A DNA stretch of 64,000 nt from Hephaestia caeni (GTDB taxonomy: Bacteria > Pseudomonadota > Alphaproteobacteria > Sphingomonadales > Sphingomonadaceae): contig NZ_QXDC01000002.1 in assembly GCF_003550065.1 (NCBI RefSeq), positions 1,174,260 to 1,238,259 of the forward strand. Direction: 5' to 3'. The notes beneath the pieces were generated by a model. It saw only the letters and a list, made by a program, of their open reading frames with translations, was not told the DNA's origin and did no database searches. The position numbers and the translations under genes are program-made. Shown piece after piece: positions 1 to 7,623 of this stretch. Within the stretch, counting starts at the first letter, position 1. Every line of letters starts with the position of its first letter.

Positions 1-58
1 CTGCTTACGATTTGCTTTCTAGCGTCTTTCTAGCCGGTCGAGCGTTCGCCGCTCCGCA

Positions 59-358
59 TCATTCCGGAGCGGTTCGCCATTCCCAGATGTAACTAATATG
101 AGTCACGCCGCGCTCGGCAGCCTCTCGATCAATAGCCTCCAAAGCCTTGTTGAAGCAGCTATGCGCGCTCTCGGGATTCCCCTCTCGGGAGAAGTCAATC
201 AGAGGTTCATCAAGAAAGACGCCATCGCGATATGTATAAGTGGTGGCGCCAAGTCCGCACCGCTGCTTCGCCTGTGTGAAAGTCGTCTCCGGCATAGGTG
301 GAGCACTTTGACAGCCGGTAAGCACCAAGACTGCGCTTAAGAAAATTCGATTCGTCAT
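59..358 (-). CDS. small lipoprotein, hypothetical
   Basis: Predicted 99-residue exported lipoprotein of unknown function. The N-terminus has a basic start (MTNR), a hydrophobic stretch and a lipobox LTGC followed by Q-S-A, so the mature protein would begin at that Cys and be anchored in a membrane. Two further Cys residues (RCGLG and HSCFN) could form a disulfide in the periplasm. A start at 373 is also open, but it adds five residues before the signal peptide; neither start has a good ribosome-binding site. I recognise no domain. It points away from the window edge together with the next small lipoprotein gene. Confidence 0.6.
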   Translation of the reverse strand: MTNRIFLSAVLVLTGCQSAPPMPETTFTQAKQRCGLGATTYTYRDGVFLDEPLIDFSREGNPESAHSCFNKALEAIDREAAERGVTHISYIWEWRTAPE

Positions 359-466
359 GATCGCGTTTGGCATTTCTGATGACTACCGCGCGAAAAGCGA
401 TGTTCGCAATCTAATCGGGTTTCATTAGCGGCACCCCACGCCCTAAGGCGCAGGGTGCTGGCAGCG

Positions 467-799
467 TCAGTCCTTCACTTGTTTGAATGACACGACGCGA
501 TTGTGCTGATCGAGGTCGATCAGCAGCCATTCGTTATCGATCGGGAAGTAGGTTCCATCATTTCCAAGAACATACACCATGTCCGCGCCATCCCATTTGT
601 CCGTTGCGGTCGGTTCTCCAAGGAAATTGACAACCTCCGCGCGAGCCATTCCTTTCAGGCGATGACGTTGCAAAAAATCGGGAAGCATGTTTGCGCGCGC
701 CCGCCCTGTAAAATCCGCGTTCTTCCATTCGGTCGCGTCGAAACGACCGCCAGGCGAACAACTCACAAGCATCAACGCTAGAATCATCAAACGGCGCAT
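467..799 (-). CDS. small lipoprotein, SmpA/OmlA-like
   Basis: A 110-residue lipoprotein: MRRLMILALMLVSC is a short signal peptide with lipobox LVSC. The middle contains a helix plus 'FLGEPTATDKWDGADMVYVLG', which resembles the BamE/SmpA/OmlA fold, where a conserved G-x-P turn follows a helix. The end (LLIDLDQHNRVVSFKQVKD) matches the last strands of that fold. The family usually assists outer-membrane assembly or acts as a small periplasmic adaptor, but this copy is not obviously BamE itself. Function is inferred only from fold-level resemblance. Confidence 0.6.
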   Translation of the reverse strand: MRRLMILALMLVSCSPGGRFDATEWKNADFTGRARANMLPDFLQRHRLKGMARAEVVNFLGEPTATDKWDGADMVYVLGNDGTYFPIDNEWLLIDLDQHNRVVSFKQVKD

Positions 800-918
800 A
801 GTTCACTTCGTACTGACTAAGCGCGACCATCTCCAGCATCTGTTGCGTATGCTCAACCAACGACGGTAGCGGCTGATGGTCGCACTCGCGCCATGCTACC
901 AGCCACGCGGGTTCCCCG

Positions 919-1068
919 TCAGCGAGCATATGCCTGCTCCCATGTCCCGTCTGACTCCCATGCTCGGAGGGCGGCGGCGACCGCCACCATGTCCTGCCGG
1001 TCCAGCGCCCCGCTCTCGATGCCCGGCAGCACCTCGCGCTCAACCCATGCGTCAAACGACCCGAACAA
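919..1068 (-). pseudogene. possible gene remnant or small ORF upstream of lipoprotein
   Basis: On the minus strand a frame ending at the TGA at 919-921 reads like real protein (FGSFDAWVEREVLPGIES..., ending WEQAYAR) with codon use like its neighbours. It has no ATG at its beginning; the nearest start is a TTG at 1068 without a ribosome-binding site, and the frame stays open into the nitronate monooxygenase gene. Its stop lies inside the sequence ATGCTCGCTGA, so a second minus-strand frame could start at 929. This looks like the decayed 5'-truncated end of an older gene. No family recognised. The rest of 800-1127 shows nothing else. Confidence 0.3.
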
Positions 1069-1127
1069 GACCGTGAACGGGGACGGCCGCGGCTGGACAC
1101 GCGATTGGGTTGCGCTATGAAACTCAG

Positions 1128-2090
1128 ATGAGCCTTCCGCCCCTTCTTCGCACGCTGCGCCTGCCGGTCATCGGCGCACCGCTGTTCATCATCTCGGTGC
1201 CCGATCTGGTGATCGCGCAATGCAAAGCGGGCATTGTCGGTTCGTTTCCCGCGCTCAACGCACGGCCGCAGTCATTGCTCGACGAGTGGCTGCACCGGAT
1301 CACCGAGGAACTCGCCGCGTGGAATCGGGCGCATCCCGATTCTCCGGCGGCCCCCTTCGCGGTCAACCAGATCGTCCACCGCTCGAACGACCGGCTCGAG
1401 ACCGACCTTGCGACCTGCGCGAAATGGCAGGTGCCGATCGTCATCACCTCGCTTGGCGCACGTGAGGATCTCAACCACGCGGTGCACGGTTGGGGCGGCA
1501 TCACCCTCCACGACGTCATCGACGATCGTTATGCGCGCAAGGCCATCGAAAAGGGCGCCGACGGGCTGATCGCGGTCGCGGCGGGCGCCGGCGGTCATGC
1601 CGGCCGGCTGTCGCCGTTCGCGCTCGTCCAGGAGATCCGCGCGTGGTTCGACGGGCCGCTCGCGCTGTCGGGCGCGATCGCCAACGGCGGCGCGATCCTC
1701 GCGGCGCAGGCGATGGGCGCCGATCTCGCCTATATCGGCTCACCCTTCATCGCGACGACCGAGGCCAATGCGATCGACGGGTACAAGCAGGCGATCGTCG
1801 ACGGCCACGCGAGCGACATCGTCTATTCGGACCTCTTCACCGGAGTGCACGGCAATTACCTGCGCAACTCGATCGCCGCCGCGGGGCTCGATCCCGACGA
1901 TCTCCCCAAGGGCGACCTCAAGACGATGAATTTCGGCGGCGGCAATTCGAGCAAGGCCAAGGCCTGGCGTGACATCTGGGGATCGGGACAGGGTATTGGC
2001 GCCATCGACGCGATCACGCCGGTCGCCACGCGGGTCGATCGGTTCGAGGCCGAATATCGCGCCGCGCGGGAGCGCCTGGTTCTCGGCTAA
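1128..2090 (+). CDS. nitronate monooxygenase family flavoprotein
   Basis: FMN-dependent TIM-barrel oxidoreductase of the 2-nitropropane dioxygenase/nitronate monooxygenase family, about 320 residues, normal for the family. Visible features: an N-terminal LPVIGAPLFIIS strand, the glycine-rich loop KAGIVGSFPALNARP, VAAGAGGHAGR (phosphate-binding loop for FMN) and ALSGAIANGGAILAAQAMGAD followed by YIGSPFIATTEA. The family oxidises alkyl nitronates using O2; many homologues have unknown physiological substrates. I chose ATG 1128 (MSLPP); a TTG six codons upstream is open but adds non-conserved residues. The gene stands alone between opposite-strand genes. Confidence 0.85.
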   Translation: MSLPPLLRTLRLPVIGAPLFIISVPDLVIAQCKAGIVGSFPALNARPQSLLDEWLHRITEELAAWNRAHPDSPAAPFAVNQIVHRSNDRLETDLATCAKWQVPIVITSLGAREDLNHAVHGWGGITLHDVIDDRYARKAIEKGADGLIAVAAGAGGHAGRLSPFALVQEIRAWFDGPLALSGAIANGGAILAAQAMGADLAYIGSPFIATTEANAIDGYKQAIVDGHASDIVYSDLFTGVHGNYLRNSIAAAGLDPDDLPKGDLKTMNFGGGNSSKAKAWRDIWGSGQGIGAIDAITPVATRVDRFEAEYRAARERLVLG

Positions 2091-2113
2091 AAGGTCAGCA
2101 GCGGACCAGACAC

Positions 2114-2599
2114 TTAAAACGCGGCGTTGAGTCGATCGAGCATCCGCCGCGCCGGGCTGGCCGGGCTGGCGGCTTCGGATTGAGCCGCATCGAGCCGCGC
2201 GACACGACGATAGAGATCGGCGCTTGCAGTCACCAACTGGCCCGCCGCCGCCGGCATCCCGGAAACGGCGTCGCCATCCGAAACCGGCGCCGCCCCCAGC
2301 CGCCGCGACGGATGGAGCGCATCGCGCGGTGGCAGTTCACCCGCCGCCACGGCGCGCTGGGTGAGCAACCACGCGATGACATGCATCAGCCGCGTCGTCA
2401 CCTTGAGCGATTCGCACGAAAACGCGACCCGTGCGAGCGGATCGAGCGCCTCGCGATCGCTGCGGCCGCCTTCGTCAAAATAGGCGCGCGCCTCATCGGC
2501 AAGCAGCATCGCCTCGACATAAAGCGAGTCGATCAGCCTGCGATGGATTCGCGAATCGTCCGGGCGCCCCTGCATCATCCGACGGTGCCACATCCGCAC
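2114..2599 (-). CDS. DUF1465 / RcdA-like protein
   Basis: A 161-residue helical protein matching the DUF1465 family, whose best-known member is RcdA, the Caulobacter adaptor that helps deliver the cell-cycle regulator CtrA to the ClpXP protease. Family marks seen: RLIDSLYVEAMLLADEARAYFD near the N-terminus, then a helix with 'VAFSCESLKVTTRLMHVIAWLL'. The C-terminal half (after about residue 95) is rich in Ala, Gly and Pro and ends in another helix. The role in CtrA turnover is inferred from the family. CckA, which controls CtrA phosphorylation, is encoded about 9 kb away. Confidence 0.75.
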   Translation of the reverse strand: MRMWHRRMMQGRPDDSRIHRRLIDSLYVEAMLLADEARAYFDEGGRSDREALDPLARVAFSCESLKVTTRLMHVIAWLLTQRAVAAGELPPRDALHPSRRLGAAPVSDGDAVSGMPAAAGQLVTASADLYRRVARLDAAQSEAASPASPARRMLDRLNAAF

Positions 2600-2649
2600 G
2601 CATCATGACACTGTTTGCGTGGCGAACCCATGTCCCGATCCGGTCCAGC

Positions 2650-2862
2650 TCAGGCGATGATGTCGGGGATGAGCGCATCCTCGATCCGCGCAATCTCGTC
2701 ACGCAGCCGCAGCTTGCGTTTCTTGAGCCGCGCGAGCTGGAGCTGATCGGCCGAGCTCGCGTCACCCAGTGCGGCGATCGCGGTGTCGAGATCGCGATGT
2801 TCGACGCGCAACGCCTCCAGCCGCCGCCGCATCTCCACCTCATTCGCCGTCTGGTCCGCCAC
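2650..2862 (-). CDS. DUF465 (YdcH) family protein
   Basis: Seventy-residue coiled-coil protein of the DUF465/YdcH family. The motif LARLKKRKLRLRDEIARIE is the family's conserved second helix; the first helix (RLEALRVEHRDLDTAIAAL) pairs with it as a hairpin. Molecular function of the family is unknown. It lies 50 bp downstream of the DUF1465 gene on the same strand, and a second member of the same family is encoded divergently at 3029, so these two small proteins may be related in use. Confidence 0.75.
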   Translation of the reverse strand: MADQTANEVEMRRRLEALRVEHRDLDTAIAALGDASSADQLQLARLKKRKLRLRDEIARIEDALIPDIIA

Positions 2863-3028
2863 CTTACGCCCTCGCTCGCCTCCATCTCGTCGTCCGGTGC
2901 GATTCGTGCCCCGGCCCGATCATGCGGCAAATGGCACATGCCGTCGAAATCAACCATCTTCGATAGCGACATTTGCACGCGTTGGTGATCTACTGGCCGT
3001 CCCGTTGGCAACCAGGAGGACTGCTTCC

Positions 3029-3184
3029 ATGCAAAACGCGCATCTTTCGGCACTTGAGGCCAAGCATGCCGGGCTCGAGCGGCAGATCGTCGTCGAGTCG
3101 CAACGTCCCTCGCCCGATACGCGCATGCTGGCCGACCTGAAGAAACTGAAGCTCAAGCTGAAAGAGGAAATGGCCGCGATCTAA
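3029..3184 (+). CDS. DUF465 (YdcH) family protein, short
   Basis: A 51-residue DUF465 protein, starting MQNAHLSALEAKHAGLERQI and ending with the family helix MLADLKKLKLKLKEEMAAI. The start at 3029 is fixed by a strong AGGAGGA ribosome-binding site at 3013-3019; longer open frames upstream lack conservation. It is divergent from the larger paralogue at 2650, with about 165 bp between them holding both promoters. Function unknown for the family. Confidence 0.8.
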   Translation: MQNAHLSALEAKHAGLERQIVVESQRPSPDTRMLADLKKLKLKLKEEMAAI

Positions 3185-3186
3185 AG

Positions 3187-3295
3187 CATCGTGCGAAAAA
3201 GTGGGAACCGGTTTCTCGCGAACAACGCTACGATGACAAAGAGTTAGAGCAAGCGGCATGCATTGGATTTAACGCAGCTTGCTCTAAGCGGCACG
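3187..3295. repeat. intergenic palindromic repeat
   Basis: Non-coding stretch after the DUF465 gene. It begins with GCATCGTGCGAAAAAGTGG and contains a perfect 11-bp inverted repeat (3244-3254 TTAGAGCAAGC against 3277-3287). From memory, elements starting with this sequence recur in intergenic regions of many alphaproteobacteria. It could end transcription from the gene before it. Confidence 0.5.
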
Positions 3296-3344
3296 CCGGA
3301 CGGCGGCGGCCCGCGACGCGGGCTCCCGCCGAACCGGCATCGTC

Positions 3345-3701
3345 TCAAATCTTCACGGTACGATTACGCGGCGCGCTCACCGGCTTGCGTGCCAGCATCG
3401 GATCGATCGGCGTATCGAAGGCCACCCCGGCACGCCCCGCGGTATTCCAGGCGATGCGGCCGCTCACCCAGCCGATTCCCCGCACGTCGACTTCCACCGC
3501 CGTATCGACGGGCACGTCGCGCGGCAATTCGACCATCAAACCGCCGGCGGAAAGATTGCGGACGCGGACCTGATCCTCGCGATTCTTGCCAAGCTCGCGA
3601 AACCGCGCCGACAGCAACAAGCTGTCGCGCGTCTGGTTGCGCCCGGTGCCGACATCGGTATCGGCCACGGCGGAAAGGCGATCGTCGGAATAGCGATCCA
3701 T
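3345..3701 (-). CDS. PilZ domain protein
   Basis: A 118-residue single-domain PilZ protein, the type of receptor that binds cyclic di-GMP. Motifs: RDSLLLSARF in the place of the RxxxR arm, then VRNLSAGGLMVELPRDVPV, where the family has (D/N)xSxxG. The strand pattern VEVDVRGIGWVSGRIAWN continues the barrel. The first arm is not a clean RxxxR, so binding is not certain. Such proteins in sphingomonads occur in many copies; another is encoded at 11132. The target process (surface polysaccharide, motility) cannot be told from the sequence. Confidence 0.75.
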   Translation of the reverse strand: MDRYSDDRLSAVADTDVGTGRNQTRDSLLLSARFRELGKNREDQVRVRNLSAGGLMVELPRDVPVDTAVEVDVRGIGWVSGRIAWNTAGRAGVAFDTPIDPMLARKPVSAPRNRTVKI

Positions 3702-3789
3702 CTCAAATCCGCTGGTTTACGGTTGCCGTTCTCAACGCCGGTCTATCGTTCATTCGCTATCCAAGCGTTAAGACGCCGTTCGCGAAGGC

Positions 3790-4254
3790 TCAGTCCTCGC
3801 GCGATACCTTCTCCTGGCGTTCGTGGCGTTCCTGCGCCTCGACCGTCATCGTCGCGATCGGCCGCGCCTCGAGCCGCGCGATCGAGATCGGCTCGCCGGT
3901 CACCTCGCAATAGCCGTATTCGCCCTCGTCGATGCGACGGATCGCCGCGTCGATCTTGGCGATCAGCTTGCGCTGGCGATCGCGCGTGCGCAATTCGATC
4001 GACCAGTCGGTCTCGCTCGACGCGCGATCGGTGAGATCGGCTTCGCGCAACGAATCGGCCTGAAGCTGGGAGATCGTCCCCTGCGCTTCACGCAGGATCG
4101 CCTCCTTCCACGCCTGAAGCAGGTCACGGAAATAATCCTGCTGGCGCGGGTTCATGAACGGCTCGTCCGGACTGGGCCGATAGCCGTCCCCGTCATTCGC
4201 CGGGGGCGGAACTAGTTTTGCGATATCATCAATACTTTTCAAGGCGCTGGCCAT
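3790..4254 (-). CDS. dksA: DksA-type RNA polymerase-binding transcription factor
   Basis: 154-residue DksA/TraR family protein that acts in the secondary channel of RNA polymerase with ppGpp during the stringent response. Motifs: an N-terminal coiled-coil region around MNPRQQDYFRDLLQAWKEA, acidic tip residues (SLREADLTDRAS), then IDEGEYGYCEVTGEPISIARLEARP. The zinc finger is reduced: only one Cys is present (C in YGYCEVTGEPI) where classical DksA has four, as is common in alphaproteobacterial DksA. The start MASALKS at 4254 has a GGGGAGAGTGGGA ribosome-binding site. The frame stays open for 141 codons upstream, but that extension is arginine-rich and unlike the family. Confidence 0.9.
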   Translation of the reverse strand: MASALKSIDDIAKLVPPPANDGDGYRPSPDEPFMNPRQQDYFRDLLQAWKEAILREAQGTISQLQADSLREADLTDRASSETDWSIELRTRDRQRKLIAKIDAAIRRIDEGEYGYCEVTGEPISIARLEARPIATMTVEAQERHERQEKVSRED

Positions 4255-4721
4255 TCCCACTCTCCCCCACGGCGGCTCCGCGCGCTCTTTGGCGTCTCGG
4301 TGCCGATCCGCACTGGCGCGCCCTATACCGATGCCCGGGACGCTCCACAAGCGACTGTGAACACGCATGTCGACGAACCGCGGCAAAAGGGTTCGCTGCC
4401 GCACCCCGGCGCCGCGCTGTTGCGCACCGACGAACAGGGCCGCGAGTCGGTCGCCGTTCGATTCGCGCCAGCCCAGAGGGCCGCTCGCTCGCCCGCGCGC
4501 ATTAACGATTGCCCGGTAACGGCGGCCCATCCTGTCCCGTTGCAGGACATTAATCATGCCGGCGCCCGGACGGCGCGAGAAAATCCCGCCGCGGGACGGT
4601 GAAGCGTGGTTAACGCGCTTGCGATTAAGGCTTTGTTCCGCACTTTCAGTCATCAGGCGGCGAAATCTTTGCTGCAACCGAAGCCGGCGGCATCACCTGC
4701 CGGCAAAAAGAGAGACACGCT
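4255..4721. other. gene-free region between dksA and the PEP-CTERM-like gene
   Basis: 467 bp between divergent genes, so promoters for both should lie here. Open frames on both strands are arginine/alanine-rich and resemble no family. A short inverted repeat is present in TCCTGTCCCGTTGCAGGACA. No convincing -35/-10 pair, riboswitch or small RNA could be identified by eye. Confidence 0.5.
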
Positions 4722-5603
4722 ATGTCGGTGCGGATAGCTTTGGCGAAATTGTGTGCATGCGCCGCGGGCGGAGCACTTCTCGGCGGCGGCGCGGTGCATC
4801 TTGCCGAGCAGCAGCACCCGATCGTGCGCCCGACCGACAAGGTCGTGCGGCAGCATGTGGGCAGCGACGCGCTCGACGCCTCGCTTGCGGACGCCTCTCC
4901 AAGCAAGACCAAGATGCGCCACCGCCCGACCAAGCTCGTCTCCAAGGAAAAGGTCGTCCACCGCTCGAAGACGGTGCCGAGGCCGCCTGTGGCCGAATGT
5001 CCGCCCGCAACGGTGACGGTCATGAACCAGCCGGCGCCCGTGCCGCTGCCCCCGCTTCCCGAAATGTCGGGCGGCGGCGGAAGCGCGCCGATCATCGTCG
5101 GCGGCAGCGGCGGCTTCGGTGGCGGGTTCGGCGGCGGCTTCTTCGGCGGTTTCTTCGGTGGCGGCGGCGGATCGAGCGGCAGCATCGTGATCTCGTCGAC
5201 CTCGAGCGGCGGCTCGACGTCGACCTCGTCGTCGACCGGCGGCGTCTCGAGCACCTCGTCATCGTCGGGCAACGTCTCATCGTCGTCGTCGGGTAATGTC
5301 TCGTCGTCGTCCTCGACCTCATCGTCGTCGTCGACCTCGTCCTCCACGTCCTCGTCGACCTCATCGTCGTCGAGCACCAGCAGTTCGTCGAACGGCTACG
5401 GATCGTCGAGCAAGGGCTGGAGCACCAGCGGCGGCCACCATCATGGCAGCAGCGGCGGGCATCACGGCGGATCGAGCGGATCGAGCGGCGGCCCGCCCGC
5501 CCCTGTCCCGGCGCCGCCGATGCTGCTCCTGTTCGGCGCCGCGGCCTCGGCGCTGGTCGTGCGCAAGCGTCTCGCGCGCAAAAAGGATAACGCCGCGGGC
5601 TGA
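4722..5603 (+). CDS. Ser/Gly-rich exported protein with PEP-CTERM-like C-terminus
   Basis: A 293-residue low-complexity surface protein. The N-terminus (MSVRIALAKLCACAAGGALLGG) is a signal-like or anchor segment. Residues about 105-145 are a glycine/phenylalanine tract (GGFGGGFGGGFFGGFFGGGGG). Residues about 150-225 are almost only Ser, Thr and Gly, encoded by repeated TCG/TCC codons. A His/Gly-rich patch (GGHHHGSSGGHHGGSSG) follows. The C-terminus PAPVPAPPMLLLFGAAAS plus a basic tail fits a PEP-CTERM sorting signal (Pro-rich motif, membrane helix, Arg/Lys cluster), which in this group is cut by exosortase-type enzymes. No exosortase gene lies in this window. Function probably in the cell envelope or an extracellular matrix. 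Confidence 0.65.
   Translation: MSVRIALAKLCACAAGGALLGGGAVHLAEQQHPIVRPTDKVVRQHVGSDALDASLADASPSKTKMRHRPTKLVSKEKVVHRSKTVPRPPVAECPPATVTVMNQPAPVPLPPLPEMSGGGGSAPIIVGGSGGFGGGFGGGFFGGFFGGGGGSSGSIVISSTSSGGSTSTSSSTGGVSSTSSSSGNVSSSSSGNVSSSSSTSSSSSTSSSTSSSTSSSSSTSSSSNGYGSSSKGWSTSGGHHHGSSGGHHGGSSGSSGGPPAPVPAPPMLLLFGAAASALVVRKRLARKKDNAAG
5190..5400 (+). repeat. TCG/TCC-rich serine codon tract
   Basis: Degenerate short tandem repeats of serine codons (TCGTCGTCG, TCGTCCTCG) with interspersed ACC (Thr), inside the PEP-CTERM-like gene. Codon choice is mixed rather than one pure triplet. Repeat units such as GGCAACGTCTCATCG/GGTAATGTCTCGTCG occur twice in a row. Length variation between strains is plausible. 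Confidence 0.7.
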
Positions 5604-5811
5604 GAGTCTGTTTGAGAATGCGCCTTTGGCGCGTTGCGGCACCGGCCCGCTCCCCCACCCGGCCTCCCAATCAGGATGCGCTGTGGGAGGCCGGGTGGGG
5701 GAGCGGGCGGAAGCGCCCAAGGTTCCGGCGATGCGCAGCATCGTTGGAATGGCGCTGGAGGGCGGTGCCGCCTCGGAAATCGCTCTTTCGCGATTTCCGA
5801 AACAGCCTCTA
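5604..5811. repeat. long palindromic repeat element, copy 1
   Basis: Composite inverted repeat between converging genes. The core is a perfect 24-bp stem (5646-5669 with 5684-5707). It is flanked by a short hairpin GCGCCTTTGGCGC on the left and GAAATCGCTCTTTCGCGATTTC on the right, with outer ends GTCTGTTTGAGAA and CGAAACAGCCTCT. A second copy lies at 10886-11040. Its right end supplies the TAG stop codon (5809-5811) of the host-attachment gene. It could act as a two-way terminator. Confidence 0.85.
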
Positions 5812-6249
5812 CGCCCCGATCAACGCCTTCTCGATCTGGTCGACCGGATGGCCGGTCAGGTTCTTGTCGATCTCGGCGATCAGGCGATCGGCGACTTCCT
5901 TGTGATAATGTTTGCGCAGCGCCCCCAGCGTGCGCGGCGGTGCGATCACGACCAGTTTCTCATAGTCGTTGGCGAAGGCGCGCTGCCGGAGCATCGCCGC
6001 CGTCTCGGCCGCGAAGCGCTCTTCCTCGAGCTGGTGGAAATCTGTTTCCTGATGCGAGCTTCGGCCCGAGCCGTTGCTGGAGAATGCCGATCCCGGCGCA
6101 TCGCTCGATTGCTCGCGGTCGGGCGGATTGACGTGCTCGCGCGCATGCTCGACGACCAGATCGGGGCGCGCGGCATCGCCCTGGTTACGGAAGAACAGCA
6201 TCTTGCGGCCGTCGGCGACCATCACGAACGCGTCGTGCGGAAGCAGCAT
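5809..6249 (-). CDS. host attachment family protein
   Basis: 146-residue member of the 'protein required for attachment to host cells' family (Host_attach). Family marks: N-terminal AFVMVADGRKMLFFRNQGD, a variable polar middle (QSSDAPGSAFSSNGSG), then ETDFHQLEEERFAAETAAML and DYEKLVVIAPPRTLGALR with a C-terminal KEVADRLIAEIDKNLTGHP. The biochemical role is unknown; the name derives from an Agrobacterium phenotype. Start MLLPHD at 6249 follows an AGGAGA site. The stop codon is provided by the palindromic repeat, so the last residue or two may differ from relatives without the repeat. Confidence 0.8.
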   Translation of the reverse strand: MLLPHDAFVMVADGRKMLFFRNQGDAARPDLVVEHAREHVNPPDREQSSDAPGSAFSSNGSGRSSHQETDFHQLEEERFAAETAAMLRQRAFANDYEKLVVIAPPRTLGALRKHYHKEVADRLIAEIDKNLTGHPVDQIEKALIGA

Positions 6250-6342
6250 CTCTCTTCTCCTCATCAAGGGGTGGGATAGCGATAGAACGCGGCCGCGGCG
6301 GCGGGGTTGCGCGGCCCGTCGCGCGCAGCCATAGCGCCGTAC

Positions 6343-7623
6343 ATGCACGACATCCGCTTCATCCGTGACCATCCGGACACCTTCGACGCCGCCCTCGGCC
6401 GCCGGGGGCTGGAACCCCGCGCCGCAGATCTGATCGCGCTCGACGAGCGCCACCGGTCGGTGATCACCGAGGTCCAGGCGGGCCAGGCGCGGCGCAACGA
6501 GGCGTCGAAGGCGATCGGTGCGGCCAAGGCGCAGAAGGACGAGGCGACCGCACAGGCGCTGATGGCCGAGGTCGGCGTGCTCAAGGAGCGGCTGCCGGCA
6601 CTGGAAGCCGAAGGCGCACGGCTCGGCGACGAACTGAACGGCATCCTCGCGTCAATCCCCAACCTGCCCCTCGCCGACGTGCCTGATGGCGCCGACGAGA
6701 ACGACAATCTCGAAATGGCGACGCACGGCACCAAGCCCGATTTCGCGTTCGCACCGCGCGAGCATGATGAGATCGCGCCCGCGCTCGGCATGGATTTCGA
6801 AACCGGGGTCAAGCTCGCCGGCGCGCGCTTCACGCTGCTGCGCGGCCCCGTGGCGCGGCTCTACCGCGCGCTCGGCCAGTTCATGCTGACCAGCCTTGCG
6901 CGCGATCACGGCTACGAACAGGTCGTGCCGCCGCTGCTCGTCCGCGACGAGGTAGCGTTCGGCACCGGCCAGCTTCCCAAATTCGCCGACGATCTGTTCC
7001 GCACCACCGACGGCCGCTGGCTGATCCCCACCGCCGAGGTCAGCCTGACCAACATCGTCCGCGAGGAAATCCTCGCCGAGGAAGAACTGCCGCTGCGCTT
7101 CGCCGCGCTCACGCCGTGCTTTCGCTCGGAAGCGGGCGCCGCGGGCCGCGATACGCGCGGTTTCATCCGCCAGCACCAGTTCGACAAGGTCGAGATGGTC
7201 TCGATCACCACCCCCGACCAGTCCGAGGCCGAGCATGAGCGGATGACGGCGTGCGCCGAAGCTCTGCTCACCCAGCTTGGCCTCGCTTTCCGCCGCGTGA
7301 AACTATGCACCGGCGACATGGGCTTCTCGGCCGCGCGCACCTATGATCTCGAAGTGTGGCTGCCCGGCCAGCAGCGCTATCGCGAGATTTCGAGCTGCTC
7401 GACCTGCACCGATTTCCAGGCACGGCGGATGAACGCACGCTATCGGCCCGCGGGCGAGAAGGGCACGCGTTTCGTCCACACGCTCAACGGCTCGGGGCTC
7501 GCGGTCGGACGCACGCTGGTGGCGGTGATCGAGAATTACCAGAATGAGGACGGATCGGTGTCGATCCCCGATCTGTTCAAGCCCTATATCCACGGTCTCG
7601 ACCGGATCGAGCCGGCGCGCTGA
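6343..7623 (+). CDS. serS: serine--tRNA ligase
   Basis: Cytoplasmic class II aminoacyl-tRNA synthetase that charges tRNA-Ser (and tRNA-Sec if present). 426 residues, normal length. The N-terminal coiled-coil arm that contacts the tRNA long variable arm spans about residues 30-100. Motif 2 region: [28 protein letters not shown] precedes it; motif 3: [18 protein letters not shown]. The start [11 protein letters not shown] at 6343 is the conserved N-terminus; the frame upstream is not. Its TGA overlaps the ATG of surE (TGATG), so the two are translated together. Confidence 0.96.
   Translation: MHDIRFIRDHPDTFDAALGRRGLEPRAADLIALDERHRSVITEVQAGQARRNEASKAIGAAKAQKDEATAQALMAEVGVLKERLPALEAEGARLGDELNGILASIPNLPLADVPDGADENDNLEMATHGTKPDFAFAPREHDEIAPALGMDFETGVKLAGARFTLLRGPVARLYRALGQFMLTSLARDHGYEQVVPPLLVRDEVAFGTGQLPKFADDLFRTTDGRWLIPTAEVSLTNIVREEILAEEELPLRFAALTPCFRSEAGAAGRDTRGFIRQHQFDKVEMVSITTPDQSEAEHERMTACAEALLTQLGLAFRRVKLCTGDMGFSAARTYDLEVWLPGQQRYREISSCSTCTDFQARRMNARYRPAGEKGTRFVHTLNGSGLAVGRTLVAVIENYQNEDGSVSIPDLFKPYIHGLDRIEPAR

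Noticed and set aside
1..58. Hairpin CCGCTCC...GGAGCGG near the window start as a terminator
   Set aside because: It overlaps the stop codon region of the first lipoprotein gene and has no U-run on either strand; too weak to call.
4255..4677. 141-codon in-frame N-terminal extension of DksA
   Set aside because: Arg-rich, unlike DksA proteins; the ATG at 4254 has a good ribosome-binding site and starts the conserved part.
4646..5377. Minus-strand frame coding a strikingly acidic protein (Asp/Glu/Val repeats)
   Set aside because: It is the antisense reading of the TCG/TCC serine codon tract of the PEP-CTERM-like gene; no ribosome-binding site and the sense frame has a clear signal peptide and C-terminal signal.
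5190..5410. CRISPR-like array or microsatellite
   Set aside because: The repeats are codon-length and in frame within a coding gene; no spacer-repeat pattern of CRISPR size exists here or elsewhere in the window.
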